The notes: generated by a model from the letters alone, not told the origin. A stretch of 64,000 bases of DNA from Polytrichum commune (GCA_950295325.1 OX485805.1:22617501-22681500), one strand, 5' to 3'; shown: positions 11,313-22,954, counted from the first letter of the stretch. Translations and numbers: made by a program.

Positions 11313-14300
11313 GGTAACGTGAGGTTGTCAAAATGACACAGGATGCAACTCGCATCTATATCACGATAGTATAAGTAGAAGAAAGGAGTAACGTAGGTCT
11401 CTGGGAGGCCATGGATGATGCTAAACAAAAAGTCATTCATTCCATTTGCAAAAAAGAAATTGAATTTTTTTCCCTTCATGGATCTGCCAATGGTTGGAAA
11501 ATTCTTATATAAGGTGCCTTTCTCTATCCCCTACTCATTTAATAAGTGTTATGTATTGTTTCCATGTCCTTCATTTTGATTCTATTGTGTTTGCTTCCAA
11601 GTGAATAAATATTGGAGTGCCAATTCCAAACCCGAGATGTCATTAGCAAAATTGCAAAAAATAGCTACATGTGCAGTTTAGGCTTAATTTGAGGTTCATT
11701 TGTGAAAATGGTGAAACTCTTTGCCTACCGTGCGTGCATATTTTCAAATTTTACCTTCAAATGTGGACAAGAAATTGCTTGAACTTTTCTTTGTTCATGC
11801 ATCATTATGGGCTCAGTTATTGACTTCTAACTTCATCGTTTGGTTCATTATTTCATCATTGAATAAAATATAATTCTTATAACATTACGGCATGCTAGTT
11901 GAAGGAAAGTGTGTTGTGCAAAATTGAGTGATCTGAAACCAAAATTGGGTACTATTATGGCGGGGCCAGATGTGCTCAACTCTTTGGATTATATTGGAAG
12001 GTGGCGTGTAATGCTACGGGATAAGGCAACCAAACTTGTGATTTGTGGGGATCCCTTTTTTACAAAACGATGCAAGTTGAGAGGGATCAAAGTGGTTGAT
12101 TTGGCCATCACATGAGTGTTGTACAGGTTGGTCCACGTAATTGGTTGATTTTTTAGTTGTGGCAATTCCGCATATTGTTGTACAAACAAGAGGAGAAAGC
12201 ATAGGGCAAAATTTCCTTGAACAAATCATGTCCTTGAAAAACATGGTGTGCAAGTTGAAGAAGACAAAATCTTCTTCAACTACACGACCAAGAAGGGCCA
12301 ATTAATGAATGACAAGGTCCCTTGCAAAGGAGCTTGCAAGAAGAATTCCACCTCCATTGCAACATTTATTGAGGCATTGACAATGTCATGATCAATTGTC
12401 ATGGATGTCACCACTTCCACAGGTTGGTTCACGTGGAACCTTCATGGTTAGCTTGTTTATTTATGTTTGTTCTTTGTGATGCTCATTGCAATGTGACGTG
12501 CAAGCACTTCAAGCAATGCGCGTTGCAAAATGATGCCACCTTGTTGCTTTTGTAGCAAATAGACACATTTTCAAGGAAATATTGTAGTCGCTTTGTGCGT
12601 CTTCTCCAGATCCCGTAGTTGGTCATGCATGACAACCTCCTCCAATGGACAAGGACAAGGAACCTCCTTAGAAGGTCACAAGATATTTCCTTTTGAGTAA
12701 GTCAGTTTAGCCTCAAATGTTTTGTTCAAAAAAAATGCATGTAAGTGTTTTAATTCTAATAATTTCTAAATGGAATAAAAAAAAGTTTGTGCATAGTCTT
12801 GGTAGGATGATGGAGTTGGTGGCATCCCCTCCTAAGAAGTTGTTATTTCCCATGTATGCAGAGGTTGTTGCTATTGCACAAGCTGCAACATCATTGCCTG
12901 CACCTCGCACGAAGTCCCGCAAGTTTGATCCAAATGTGGAGATGTTGTTCCAAATAAAGGCATCGGAGGACATTTGGGGGGGGGGGATTAGATAGTTGAC
13001 ATTATTATCCTCCATAACTTTGATTGGATTGGATTTGATATGACTAGGTATGGTTGGTTTTGAACACAAAAAAGTATTGGATTTGGCATTCTAATAAAAC
13101 ATAAAGTTTGAGACCATCACTTGGATTTGTGTCACTTAGTTTCTTTCTCAATCCATTCATTTCCCATGCCTAAGTGAACTACAAGAATCCACACGTGGGG
13201 GGGGGGGGGTGCACCTTTCATAACACGTATGAGCATACGTAAGTGCACAAAAGAAGTATTAATTTGAACTTTTTTGTACTACGTATACATATGCTACACA
13301 TATTATAGGTCATGGTTATGTACATGTATGGAGGACCTCTATAAAATATACAACATTTGTACTTTTATGGTAGGTCACTTATTAAGGATCATTTGTTTGG
13401 AAGTATGAATGAGGATGAGGAATGTGATTATGATCGCACATCGATTGATGATTCTAGTGCACAAGGTGGTGACAAGGAAAATTATAGTGTTGGAGAAGAC
13501 AATTCAAGCATGTACAAGAATGTTGTCATAGAGATGGAATTGATGGAGTTGTAGGTTGAAAATGATTTACATGAAGAATTGGAGTTGCAAAGTGAGCTTT
13601 GACATGCCTCAGATGTTCTAAGTAATGAACATGAAAATGTTGAAATGCCCTCACAATCTAATGTAAAGTCCATTATGGCTTATGTAGAGGTAGGGGAGTC
13701 TAGAATTTTCCAACTTTATCTAAAGATCGATTGACTCAGATTAAGGCTAGCGTATTATATATGAGGCCTAAACTTCTCACCGTTGCAAATCATGATACTA
13801 TGTTGAATCTTGGTTGTGATTGTGAAGTGTGTTTTTGGAACATGCTTGAAGCTAAAATTGTCAAATAATGTAGTGGACCAAAAATATTTAGCTCCAATTA
13901 AGGTTTGGTTAGTTTGGAGGGTGCATAGGGTGCATAGAAAATTTGGTGATTGTTGGATAGAGTATAGGGCTTTAGTTGACTTGATGGACCGTTCATCAAA
14001 CATGGAGATTGGTTTATTTTGGTATTAAAATAGGAACCAACAATATAAGTGGATTTATAAACTTATGGATCATTTGATGGTATATTTAGAAACAATACTT
14101 ACAAAGAAAGAGAGTTATTGCATATGAGCGTACCTCTCATTCATCCAACACAAGAGCCATGAGATAGTATGCAACCCCACTATTACCCTCAAGGACACTC
14201 TATTTCATCTTTATTAGTGCAAGAATGTAGTTTACATATGGGATCAAAATGGATATCAACCAATGTATAAATGACACATGACCTTAATTTTTTGAAGCAA

Positions 14301-14500
14301 TGCTAAATATTTGTTTGTTGGAATTAAGTTTGGTGAGCCTTTAAACAAATCAAACTTCAAGTCTAATATCAGCAACATGACATATGATATACCCACATTA
14401 AAAGATTCAATGTTGAATTATGCAAGAAAAAAAATAAAAAAATAAAAAAATAAAAAAATACACACACACTTTGCCGAACTTAGCATGTGAGCATATGGTG
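10116..14500. other. Decayed sequence with several unassigned medium frames
   Basis: Plus-strand frames at 10429-10737, 10724-10981, 11909-12115, 12717-12995 and 13357-13554 follow one another in the same direction and may be pieces of one old transposase-like or host gene, for example RIANVDLVSLRGKMFSCLV, LDYIGRWRVMLRDKATKLVI and NEDEECDYDRTSIDDSSAQG. I recognise no domain. Poly-C and poly-G tracts lie at 10208, 12976 and 13197. The direction and spacing are the only support for a common origin. Confidence 0.3.
11251..11312. repeat. (GTT)n plus poly-T microsatellite
   Basis: About ten GTT units run into a T-tract of roughly 33 bases. The complement is (AAC)n/poly-A, which could mark the 3' tail of a retroposon. 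Confidence 0.9.
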
Positions 14501-14815
14501 TTTGAGTTAGACAACTCCAAAGAAAGAGTCGGGTCAAACAACTGAAGAGAGAATGGTGCACAAGGGCTAGACAACTCATGAAGTAATTGTGCACTAGAGT
14601 TACATAACTCCCAATCAAAGATATTTGCATTGGAGTTAGACAACTCCGACTAGGAGTTAGACACCTCCTTATGGAAGATCTTTGTGTTGGACGTTATTCA
14701 TTGGAGCTAGACAACTCTCAATGAATAAATATAGTTGGAATTAGACAATGCCAATTAGAACATTGGAGTGAACGTATAAAGTTGGAATTAGATAGTTCCA
14801 ACTAGAGGATTGTGA
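14501..14815. repeat. Irregular array of short palindromes (GGAGTT-AGAC-AACTCC)
   Basis: The motif GGAGTTAGACAACTCC, or close variants, occurs about eight times with uneven spacing, for example near 14503, 14565, 14593, 14632, 14651, 14704, 14731 and 14784. Each copy can pair with itself through 5-6-bp arms around AGAC. Later copies drift to GGAATTAGATAGTTCC but keep the self-complementarity. Confidence 0.65.
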
Positions 14816-15689
14816 TTGTGCCAAAAGAGAAGAAAACATCATACAATGAAATGATCTATGTACATAGATAAGGAAGGTTCAATATAAATTTAGCAAGACT
14901 TGATACTTCTAAAACACATCTTAGATACTCTGAGCGCCTTTGGGTATAAGAGAGAGCTCGGGGGAGGAGAGAGGATCAACTTCTTTGGTCTTTCCTATGG
15001 TCGGGTGGTTGGAGGTCATAGCAATTACAATATTATGTTTAAGTTGTAAAGCATTTGTAATGTGCAAAGCTTGAAAGTTCTCAAAATTGGTGTCTCATGT
15101 GAATTCATGCTTGTATTATTCTTGTGTAAAAGAGGAACGTGACATGACCACTTAAGGATTTTGACAACAACCACATACCTTTGAATTTTTTTGTTTTGTG
15201 CAAATGACGTCAATAATTGCATGAATGGTAACAAGAAAAAATGAGTGCTCAATTGGCCAAATCTTCCCATTGTATAGCCGGTGAGGGTTGGGACTAATTT
15301 TACATGGGAGGGGATTATTGCATTGAAGGACATTGGTTTTCAACTGCAACAATGTCAGGCCATGTCTCCACGTCATTGTTTGGGTACAATGCCCAACCTT
15401 CCCATACCCCAATCTCATTTTTGTGTTTCAGCAAACTTGATTGTTCACCCCAACACACGGTTTTCAAAGGCAATTCATCATAACTTGTCCCCACAATTGC
15501 CTAAGCACAAAAACAAATGGGAGAGCACATTGCATATGGATGGGTATTATGTGGTGGATGTAATGGCCATCTCATGCCCTGGATACGTATCCAACATAAC
15601 CATAGTCTTCAAGGAGGAGAAGACATTTCTCGTGCCATTGTAGAGAATATGCAATGCACTTACCCTGACTTTGCAAAGATGTCATCATA

Positions 15690-15858
15690 GCATTGGGGAA
15701 CATGGGTCAATGGGTATCCTACAAACATGTGTACTACGTTTTCAAGTATTTGTACAAGGTTGACTGTGCCACCAATAAATTCATTCATGCACCCACATTC
15801 AACTACAATGAGGTGATGCGTCCATTTGAGCTTGTTGGCATGATGGTACAAGCTTAGT
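15690..15858 (+). pseudogene. Fragment weakly resembling a Helitron-type helicase-like protein
   Basis: A plus-strand frame reads VSYKHVYYVFKYLYKVDCA and then NYNEVMRPFELVGMMV. In Helitron proteins a segment (V)KY(V/L)(F/Y)KY(V/I)YKG lies before a block containing EI..Y.. and a G..E.. motif. Upstream frames (15281-15660) contain PDFAKM and YYVVDVM but give no further clear motif. Many stops surround it. The match is by eye to a short motif, so the call is tentative. Confidence 0.3.
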
Positions 15859-16704
15859 GCCATGATCATGACCGTCATATACACCTAGTATTTATGTATA
15901 GAAACACAAATGTTTGTCCATAGGAAAAGTAAAGCACATGGATGCTGCAACTTGATGGTTGTTTGTCACAATGAGGTACTTTACATTTCAAAGTGATATT
16001 TTTCTACTTGATAAAGTGCCTATCACCGCGGACTACATGAAACCCTAAAATCCATGGTAATAGGGTCCACTTCAATATTTTTGGCATTTCCAAAGTATAG
16101 TATCCTTATTTTTTAGACCAATTATATTCCATGTCAAACTTAAATTAGCCTCCTCTTGGATTAAAAATTCCTCATTACTTACATGGCACCCCTCACATGC
16201 TAGCTTCCTTCCCCGGAAACAAGTGAAAATTGATAGGATGAAGGTAGGATATGTCTATGTATGTTTTGGGGCATGGATATAATTGATCGAATTACGACCA
16301 AGTCGGCCACTATAAACATATTCATCAATACAAACCATGTTGCCTGCTTTTGGGCATCTCTAATGTTTTGAGAACAACAATACACATAGGATTCTAACAT
16401 ATTTGTGAATCGTGTTGCTGTGGGCAAATTTGGAGTTCCTAAAAGTCCGTTCTCACTTGAGTTCTCACTTTGAGACTTCAATGTTGGATTCAAAATTCAA
16501 CTTGAAGTTTAGTTTCTCAATCTAAGTAGAGTATTTTCTTGAGTGGGGTCGAAAAGGTTTGATGGGAAAGTGGTGCCACATTAGTGCCACTTCATTTTCT
16601 CATACTTTGGACGCGGACCCTATTTCTACTTTCAACCAATAGGATTGTTGGATGTTGGAGTTTGTTTGATCTTGGACCCTAGTGTAAACCCACCCTGGGA
16701 TTGC

Positions 16705-17090
16705 TACACTAAATAGTCTATTGAGTGTCATATGATAATTTTTCTATCACTGTGGTAACTTTTCTAGTGACACTTCTTATGAATAAGTTACAAGCACCAT
16801 AATGCATGATTAGAATCCGGATAAAATCCATGCTGATCATTAAAACAAAGTTGGATAAATTCTACATCCTACCAATTCTACATTGAAATAATGTCATGGA
16901 TGATTGAAAATTGGATAAAAAATCACATAGTCAGTGACACATAAATACAAAATCACAAATCTTAAATGCCCAATTTTTTTTTTACAAGAAACGACAAATA
17001 ATGTTAGGTTTACATTTAGTGTCGGTGGCACTACACGGCGGTTTACAATTAGTATTGAGGAAGACAAGTAGAACTGGCGATATACTATAT
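16705..17090 (-). mobile_element. M1-family MITE, diverged
   Basis: Reverse-orientation copy of the M1 element. It begins CTACACTAAATAGTCTATTG and contains GTCATGGATGATTG, GACAAATAATGTTAG, ACATTTAGTGTCGGTGG and TTTACAATTAGTATTGAGG in M1 order. The right end is eroded (GGCGATATACTATAT). It is about 385 bp and non-coding. Confidence 0.7.
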
Positions 17091-17420
17091 ACAACATTCA
17101 TTGTACGTGGTAGATTATTACCTTTGGATGTGTTGACATCCTCCGAGCATGTGTGTGCATTCATCTACCTTTTAGCCTTAATCATAATACACTTAAAAAG
17201 TACTTATTACTACTACGTATCCAAAAGAAAGGGTGTACTAATAATGAAGATATGCACACTTAATGAAAGGCGGTTTGAGATCACTATTAACCGCCTTTCC
17301 CACACAACTCCCTAAGTTAAACCCAACTTTGGTCAAACCCCTTAAGTTCAAACTTGCTTTTCCTCCTTCCTCCAACCTCCAACTACTAATTGACAAGGAA
17401 CAAACCAACGTTCTCCCGCC

Positions 17421-18011
17421 CTTAACTTTTGACATCCTGTCAAAGAAGGAACCGTTGCACTTTTCAACTCCCAATTTGCCACAACGACCCATACATAGAA
17501 GGCGAACATCCTTATTCGGTTACCAAATTTTGAGCAGACACCTATTTTTGAGCGGTATGTGTGGAATGTGATTAGGTGTGGCTCAAAGAACGGGCATCAA
17601 ATAGACAAATTTGCAAAAAAGATTGGACTACATGTTCAAATATGATAACCGTTCTAGACTCAATAGTCAACAAAATGGGGGGGGGGGGAGGAGGGGCTAT
17701 ATGACCACTCAATGAAGGAACCTTAACTTTTGACATCCTGTCAAAGAAGGAACCGTTGCACTTTTCAACTCCCAATTTGCCACAACGACCCATACATAGA
17801 AGGCGAACATCCTAATTCGGTTACCAAATTTTGAGTAGACACCTATTTTTGAGCGGTATGTGTGGAATGTGATTAGGTGTGGCTCAAAGAGCGGGCATCA
17901 AATAGACATATATGCAGAAAAGATTGGACTACATGTTCAAATATGATAACCGTTCTAGACTCAATAGTCAACAAAATGGGGGGGGGGAGGGGCTATATGA
18001 CCACTCAATGA
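17421..18011. repeat. 290-bp direct tandem duplication
   Basis: Copy 1 (17421-17715) and copy 2 (17722-18011) begin TTAACTTTTGACATCCTGTC and end CTATATGACCACTCAATGA, with only a few substitutions between them. Each ends in a G10-G12 tract. A related, diverged sequence (GAACGGG.A..AAA, GGCTCAATAGTCAA, ATGACCACTTAATGA) occurs near 27,280-27,400 and 51,820-51,960, so the unit belongs to a dispersed family. Confidence 0.88.
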
Positions 18012-18246
18012 ACACAAAACAATGTACTTTAATAATGGATAAGACTTTCATATGAGCTCCAAAAATTATAGGAATGTGGCTAAGGCCATTGACTTGGGTT
18101 TGCTAACCATCATGTACTAATCGAGTGGTTCGTATCCTAGAGATGTGGACTAAATTGGGTGGGGAAGGGGTCCCTTTAAGACCCTTTTCCATGATAATGG
18201 CAAACTCATAGGTGAGTAGAGCCTTTTGTGTGAGGGGAAAGAAGGC

Positions 18247-18581
18247 CCCGGACTAGATCACATCTTCCATTCGGTTGGGGCCTGCCCCTCCCACGCCTCC
18301 TTCACTGCCCGGTGTTCCTGCCCGCACCTGCATGGGAACTCCTCCTCATTGGGAACCAATGTGCCAATACCCGGTCAAAATTACATATATTCAAGTTGAC
18401 GTCACTTTCATTATTCCCAAGTTAATTGATGGAGATCGATGGCTTAAGTGACCGGGCATTTGTCACATTGGTTCCCAACGAGGAGGAGTTCCCATGTAGG
18501 TGTGGGCAGGAAAGACCAGGCAGTGAAGGAGACGTGCGAGGGGCGGGGCTTAGTAGAACGGAATATGTGATCTAGCTCGGG
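18247..18581. mobile_element. Foldback element with ~115-bp arms
   Basis: The left arm 18247-18362 (CCCGGACTAGATCACATCTT ... GGGAACCAATGTG) is repeated inverted at 18456-18581 (CACATTGGTTCCCAACGAGG ... ATGTGATCTAGCTCGGG) with a few mismatches and small indels. The loop of about 93 bp is AT-rich. The arms are much more GC-rich than the surroundings. Non-coding. It may be a foldback/MITE or the source of a hairpin RNA. Confidence 0.75.
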
Positions 18582-18639
18582 ACAGAAAGAAGCAGTAGTG
18601 TCCAGGAAGATTTTGGAACACAACCAATCAAAATCCTAG

Positions 18640-18790
18640 TATTTCCAAGTCCAACGGGTTACATGATGTCGGTTTTTCTTCTATTTCATAAATTGAGGTA
18701 TGTATATTCTACAAATTCCTCTAAAATGATGGGCCGTTTTCCTGGGTCTTGATAAACTTCAACCGGCTCGATGAGCCTAGCGGCCGGTTC
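18640..18790 (+). repeat. Dispersed repeat unit flanking the minisatellite region (copy 2 of 3)
   Basis: Shares CAAGTCCAACGGGTTACATG, then a TTTTTCTT stretch, TGAGGTATGTATATTCTA, CTAAAATGATGGGCCGTTTT and AACTTCAACCGG with 20260-20400, and more weakly with 9945-10115. Non-coding. Confidence 0.6.
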
Positions 18791-19488
18791 TCCCGGGCGG
18801 GGGCCCGTTCATTGAGAAGAAGAGAAGTGAAGAAATAGTCGGAGGGAGTTGGAGGAAGCATAGTGTAGTAGGAGGGCCGTATCTAGCTAGCTACTTAGCT
18901 GCTAGTAGGAAGCAAGGAGGGAGGCAAGCAGGCAGGCAGGCAGTAGGAGTAGCGTAAGTTAGTAATGATGAAGGGGGGGAAGGCATTCTTTACTCATCAC
19001 TGCCCACTTTCCCCGAATGTCATAAATAAATGAATGTCAAAGTCCACCGAAGTTACGGCATGCACGGCGTCAGGTGCCCACACAAGTTGATGATCTTGTC
19101 ATGATGGACCACATCCTCCCCCGCTCGCAGAAGCGCCTCCTGCCACATGTCGCCTCCCCACTCGTACTTACCCCCTCCCCCCCGGGACCACTGCCCACTC
19201 ATCGCCCTCGCTCCCAACAGACTTCACTTCACTTCACTTACCTTACCACTTGGAACTCCGAAGCCCACCCTCGGATCCATTCCCCAATGGCCCCTAGCCT
19301 TGCCGCTCCATTTCCCGATGCCCCCCCCCCTTCTCACTTCACTTCACATACGCTGGGCTCAAAAGCAAAGAAACTCCCCAATCGAGCAACTCCATTGGTT
19401 GCAAGTTGAGAAGAATGGAATGGACTGGAGAAGTCGGTGTCCAGGGACACTTTGGACATAGTCGGGTTTAAATCGGAGTTGAGAATTT

Positions 19489-20288
19489 CGAGACCCACCC
19501 GTCACATGTTGTGATAATCGGTTTGAAGTCCGAGTGTTTCGAGACCCACCCGTCACATGTTGTGATAATCGGTTTGAAGTCCGAGTGTTTCGAGACCCAC
19601 CCGTCACATGTTGTGATAATCGGTTTGAAGTCCGAGTGTTTCGAGACCCACCCGTCACATGTTGTGATAATCGGTTTGAAGTCCGAGTGTTTCGAGACCC
19701 ACCCGTCACATGTTGTGATAATCGGTTTGAAGTCCGAGTGTTTCGAGACCCACCCGTCACATGTTGTGATAATCGGTTTGAAGTCCGAGTGTTTCGAGAC
19801 CCACCCGTCACATGTTGTGATAATCGGTTTGAAGTCCGAGTGTTTCGAGACCCACCCGTCACATGTTGTGATAATCGGTTTGAACTCCGAGTGTTTCGAG
19901 ACCCACCCGTCACATGTTGTGATAATCGGTTTGAAGTCCGAGTGTTTCGAGACCCACCCGTCACATGTTGTGATAATCGGTTTGAAGTCCGAGTGTTTCG
20001 AGACCCACCCGTCACATGTTGTGATAATCGGTTTGAACTCCGAGTGTTTCAAGACCAACCGGTCACATGTTGTGATAATCGGTTTAAACTCCGAGTGTTT
20101 CAAGACCAACCAGTCACATGTTGTGTTAATTGGTTTTGAACTCCGAGTGTTTCAAGACCCACCCGTCACATGTTGTGATAATCGGCTTAAACTCCGAGTG
20201 TTTCAAGACCAACCGGTCACATGTTGTGATAATCGATTTGAAATCTGAATGTTTCAAGACCAACTGGTTACATGTTGTGATCTTTCAG
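19489..20288. repeat. 51-bp minisatellite, ~15.5 units, open on both strands
   Basis: The unit of 51 bp starts CGAGACCCACCCGTCACATG and ends TTTGAAGTCCGAGTGTTT. Eleven regular units begin at 19489 and every 51 bp to 19999, then 20050, 20101, 20153 (a 52-bp unit precedes it), 20204 and a partial one at 20255. The first seven are essentially identical. A GAAGTCC/GAACTCC variant marks units 8 and 11 onward, and the last four to five also carry AAGACCAACC. Since 51 is a multiple of 3 and the unit lacks stops in several frames, frames of 200-245 codons run through both strands. There is no sign that any is translated. Confidence 0.93.
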
Positions 20289-20400
20289 TTTTTCTTTATT
20301 AATTTGGGGTATATTCTATAGAGTCTTCTAGAATGATTGGTAATTTTTCCAAAGTCTTCAACTTCAACCAATTATTTCTCAAATTCAACCGGTTGATATG
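20260..20400 (+). repeat. Dispersed repeat unit at the right end of the minisatellite (copy 3 of 3)
   Basis: Follows the last satellite unit without a break: CTGGTTACATGTTGTGATCT, TTTTTCTTTATTAATTTGGG, TATATTCTATAGAGTCTTCT, CAACTTCAACCAATTATTTC. The same order of blocks appears at 18640-18790 and 9945-10115. Confidence 0.65.
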
Positions 20401-20428
20401 TAACTAATTGTCTGGTCCTCCCCATTCA

Positions 20429-20452
20429 TGAGAGAGAGAGAGAGAGAGAGAG
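20429..20452. repeat. (GA)n microsatellite
   Basis: About twelve GA repeats between the minisatellite flank and the 150-bp duplication. Confidence 0.9.
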
Positions 20453-20475
20453 CATACAATTGTAGGTATCTCTTG

Positions 20476-20790
20476 TTCGTCCAACATGATAGTCCAAAAA
20501 CAATATGCAACATGGAGGTTATTGTTCTAGGTTTACTTGATATTGTGATTAATTTTGAAAGATCCGGATTAGTCTAGTCCGGGTCATTTGAGATGAATCA
20601 ACCACAGTAGGGGGTCCAAGTCGTTCGTCCAACATGATAGTCCAGAAACAATATGCAACATGGAGGTTATTGTTCTTGGTTTATTTGATATTGTGATTAA
20701 TTTTCTAAGATCCCAAATTAGTCTAGTCCGGGTCATTTGAGATGAATCGACCACAAATTCATAGGGGGTCCAAGTCTTTATGCTAGATGG
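20476..20790. repeat. ~150-bp direct tandem duplication
   Basis: Two copies (about 20476-20620 and 20624-20785) share TCGTCCAACATGATAGTCCA, AATATGCAACATGGAGGTTA, TAGTCTAGTCCGGGTCATTT and AGGGGGTCCAAGTC. A diverged relative is at 51550-51720 (TAGTCTAGTCCAAGTCATTT). Non-coding. Confidence 0.8.
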
Positions 20791-20799
20791 ATGAGAGGC

Positions 20800-22231
20800 A
20801 TTCAAGACAATGCTCCACCCAATTTAAGAAACTAAACATCAAGCTTGGATCCAAGCTTGAGTTTTAGAAGTGATGTCCATTAAGGGTGTTTTGGACCCCA
20901 AGTCCTTGCGATGTGTACCTTAATGTAAACCCACCTTTAGTGTTTGCTTTTGCCAAATGATCGTATTCACGGAGTGGTCTCACTACCCATTTATCAAATA
21001 CAAAGTGTGACTTGTTACTTGGAAGTTATGTGATGCTATCATATTGTTATATGTCTCGTAGTTGCAATTTATAGCACAATTGGTAGGTAAACTTAGGCGC
21101 AGTTTAAAAACACGAGACAACGTACTTGGTGAAATAGCACAACAAGTCAAACAAGTGTATTAAGAATGCATACTTCATGCACTAAGCTTGTATTATTAAT
21201 GCCATGTACTTAGGAACAGAGTTCAGGAAGTTTTTGAAGCCTTATTGGCTAATTGCCGGTAGTTGCTACGAAGGGTTGGATTTTTTCCAATTTACATCGG
21301 CAAGAGCTGGTCTTTTGTAAAATCAATCGGCCAATTGCCTATATTTTTATATTTTCATTGGCCAATATCCGATTAAATGGAATTCATATTGGCACTAATT
21401 GTTTAAAAAATGTATGAAAAGTTATCAGAAATCATTTCTTAGTACAAAATCTTGAATAAGTGAAAAGAAAGGCATGTTCAAAACTTTAAATTTGAAGAGT
21501 TAATATCCTTGGCAGGAATTGAACCTGGCAATGCCTTCACCGTTTGAAGGCCAAGGGTCCCCCAATTCTTCATAGAAGCAATTGGATTTGGTCATGGAAA
21601 GGTTGCATAATTCAAAAAGTTTAAGGTTTAGGGTACTTCCTCAAGTGCATCATCAGATGCCCCAGAAAAATAGCGCTCTGGATGCTTCCGACTGAAATCC
21701 AGTAACTCACAAGAAGAATCGGCTACATTTTCGGGACATTTTATGGTCCATCGGCTAATTGCTGGAGGCTTGAAATTACAGTCGGATTGCCATCTGATGA
21801 TTGGAAATTTGGACGGGCCATGAGGGGAAATCCATCGGTTGATAATGAACTAGCCGTCGGTTTTCCCCGAACATAGCTTAGGAATACCTGATACTACAAC
21901 AAATATATGATAAGTTATGGCCCAGTTACCATAAATTTTCCTTTGTAAGATGCATAGGTTGTCCCCACACAACACGCTTAGGTATGTGCCCCCTATCTAT
22001 TGGGGGCTCTTTAACTCCCCATACAATTTTGAATGTTAGAATGGCTTGGCTATTGTCTCATGCTGTCAACAATTGCAATTCATAAAGATTGTCATTTCAA
22101 GTTTTGGATTTAGAGTAGAGATGCAGAAGGATTAAGAGTCCAAATTGAAGGTTCTCATTTTTTTTTCAAAACAGTCACAAAGATGATAATCAAACCTCTC
22201 AGTTGTGATCACTGTTGAAATAATGATGGTG
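20800..22231. other. Spacer, no gene recognised
   Basis: AT-rich, with a cluster of ATCGGCTAATTGCC-like phrases at 21240-21850 (GGCTAATTGCCGGTAG, GGCCAATTGCCTATA, GGCTAATTGCTGG), suggestive of an old repeat but not periodic. The B-box-like segment at 21508 lies here. Confidence 0.35.
21508..21570 (-). other. B-box-like tRNA-related segment
   Basis: The minus strand reads GGTTCAATTCCTGCC, a good B box, 20 bases after a CTTCAAACGGTGAAGG hairpin. No A box is convincing. Either a decayed tRNA 3' half or part of a SINE. Confidence 0.3.
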
Positions 22232-22954
22232 TAAGGTAGAGGGTGCTAAAACCAACACCCCATCCAAAACCAACATCTATAAATGCCTCCCAATTGCCAA
22301 CACTCTACAACCTTGAACCATACCTGGCAGTGTAGGAGTGTCTGGGCCCACGGAGTGACGGTTTTAGGTGTCATTAGTGGTGCCACTTCATAGCGGCCTC
22401 CACTACCTCCATGTAGGGTAGGTAACGGGTTCCACTCTATCTCGGGTTGGTTCAAGGTGGGATTAGGGTGGCTTGTCAATGCCTATTCTAGCCATTTTAT
22501 TCACAACGCCAAGGAGGTAGGTCCACAAAGCACAAAAGGGTCATTTCCCAGGATGCAAGAGGGTCGGTTTCCGGGATGCAAGGTGATGGTTTTGCAAGCG
22601 AACTGGGTGGCATCATGGAGGTAGCCATGTGGCTTTGCATACCATTACTACTTGGGCTTTGACGTAGTTTGGGTCTAGTACCCAACCATGTTGTGTTGGT
22701 TCTAGGCAATAAAGGTGGGGGTCCTCATCATATGCAAGGTTGCCATACAAGCGGCCTATGGATCGGTTCAAGGAAGCTAGTAGTTTTGACCTTGAATATT
22801 CATCAAATATTCAATTGAGACTAAAAATATTTTTTCTTTCTTGATACATATGTTTGGCCCAAAAGCTAATATGAATATATATTTTTTATATCAACCACAT
22901 AGCCATATGTATGTGCAATAGCTTAAAGTGTTGGTTTAAGCACCCTCTACCTTA
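22232..22954. mobile_element. Transposon-like element with 28-bp TAAGGTAGAGGG termini
   Basis: The left end TAAGGTAGAGGGTGCTAAAA and the right end (reverse complement TAAGGTAGAGGGTGCTTAAA) form an inverted repeat of about 28 bp around 723 bp. The interior has no recognisable protein. It shares only the outermost 12 bases with the element at 52123. No convincing target-site duplication was found. Confidence 0.68.

Noticed and set aside
19074-19461. Proline-rich overlapping frames of 104-111 codons
   Set aside because: Low-complexity C-rich DNA with CTTCACTTCA repeats. Several frames are open at once and no family is recognisable.
19511-20248. 245-codon plus-strand frame of 17-residue repeats as a repeat protein
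   Set aside because: It is the 51-bp minisatellite read in frame. Equally long frames exist in other frames and on the other strand, there is no non-repeat domain, and no splice or promoter context is seen.
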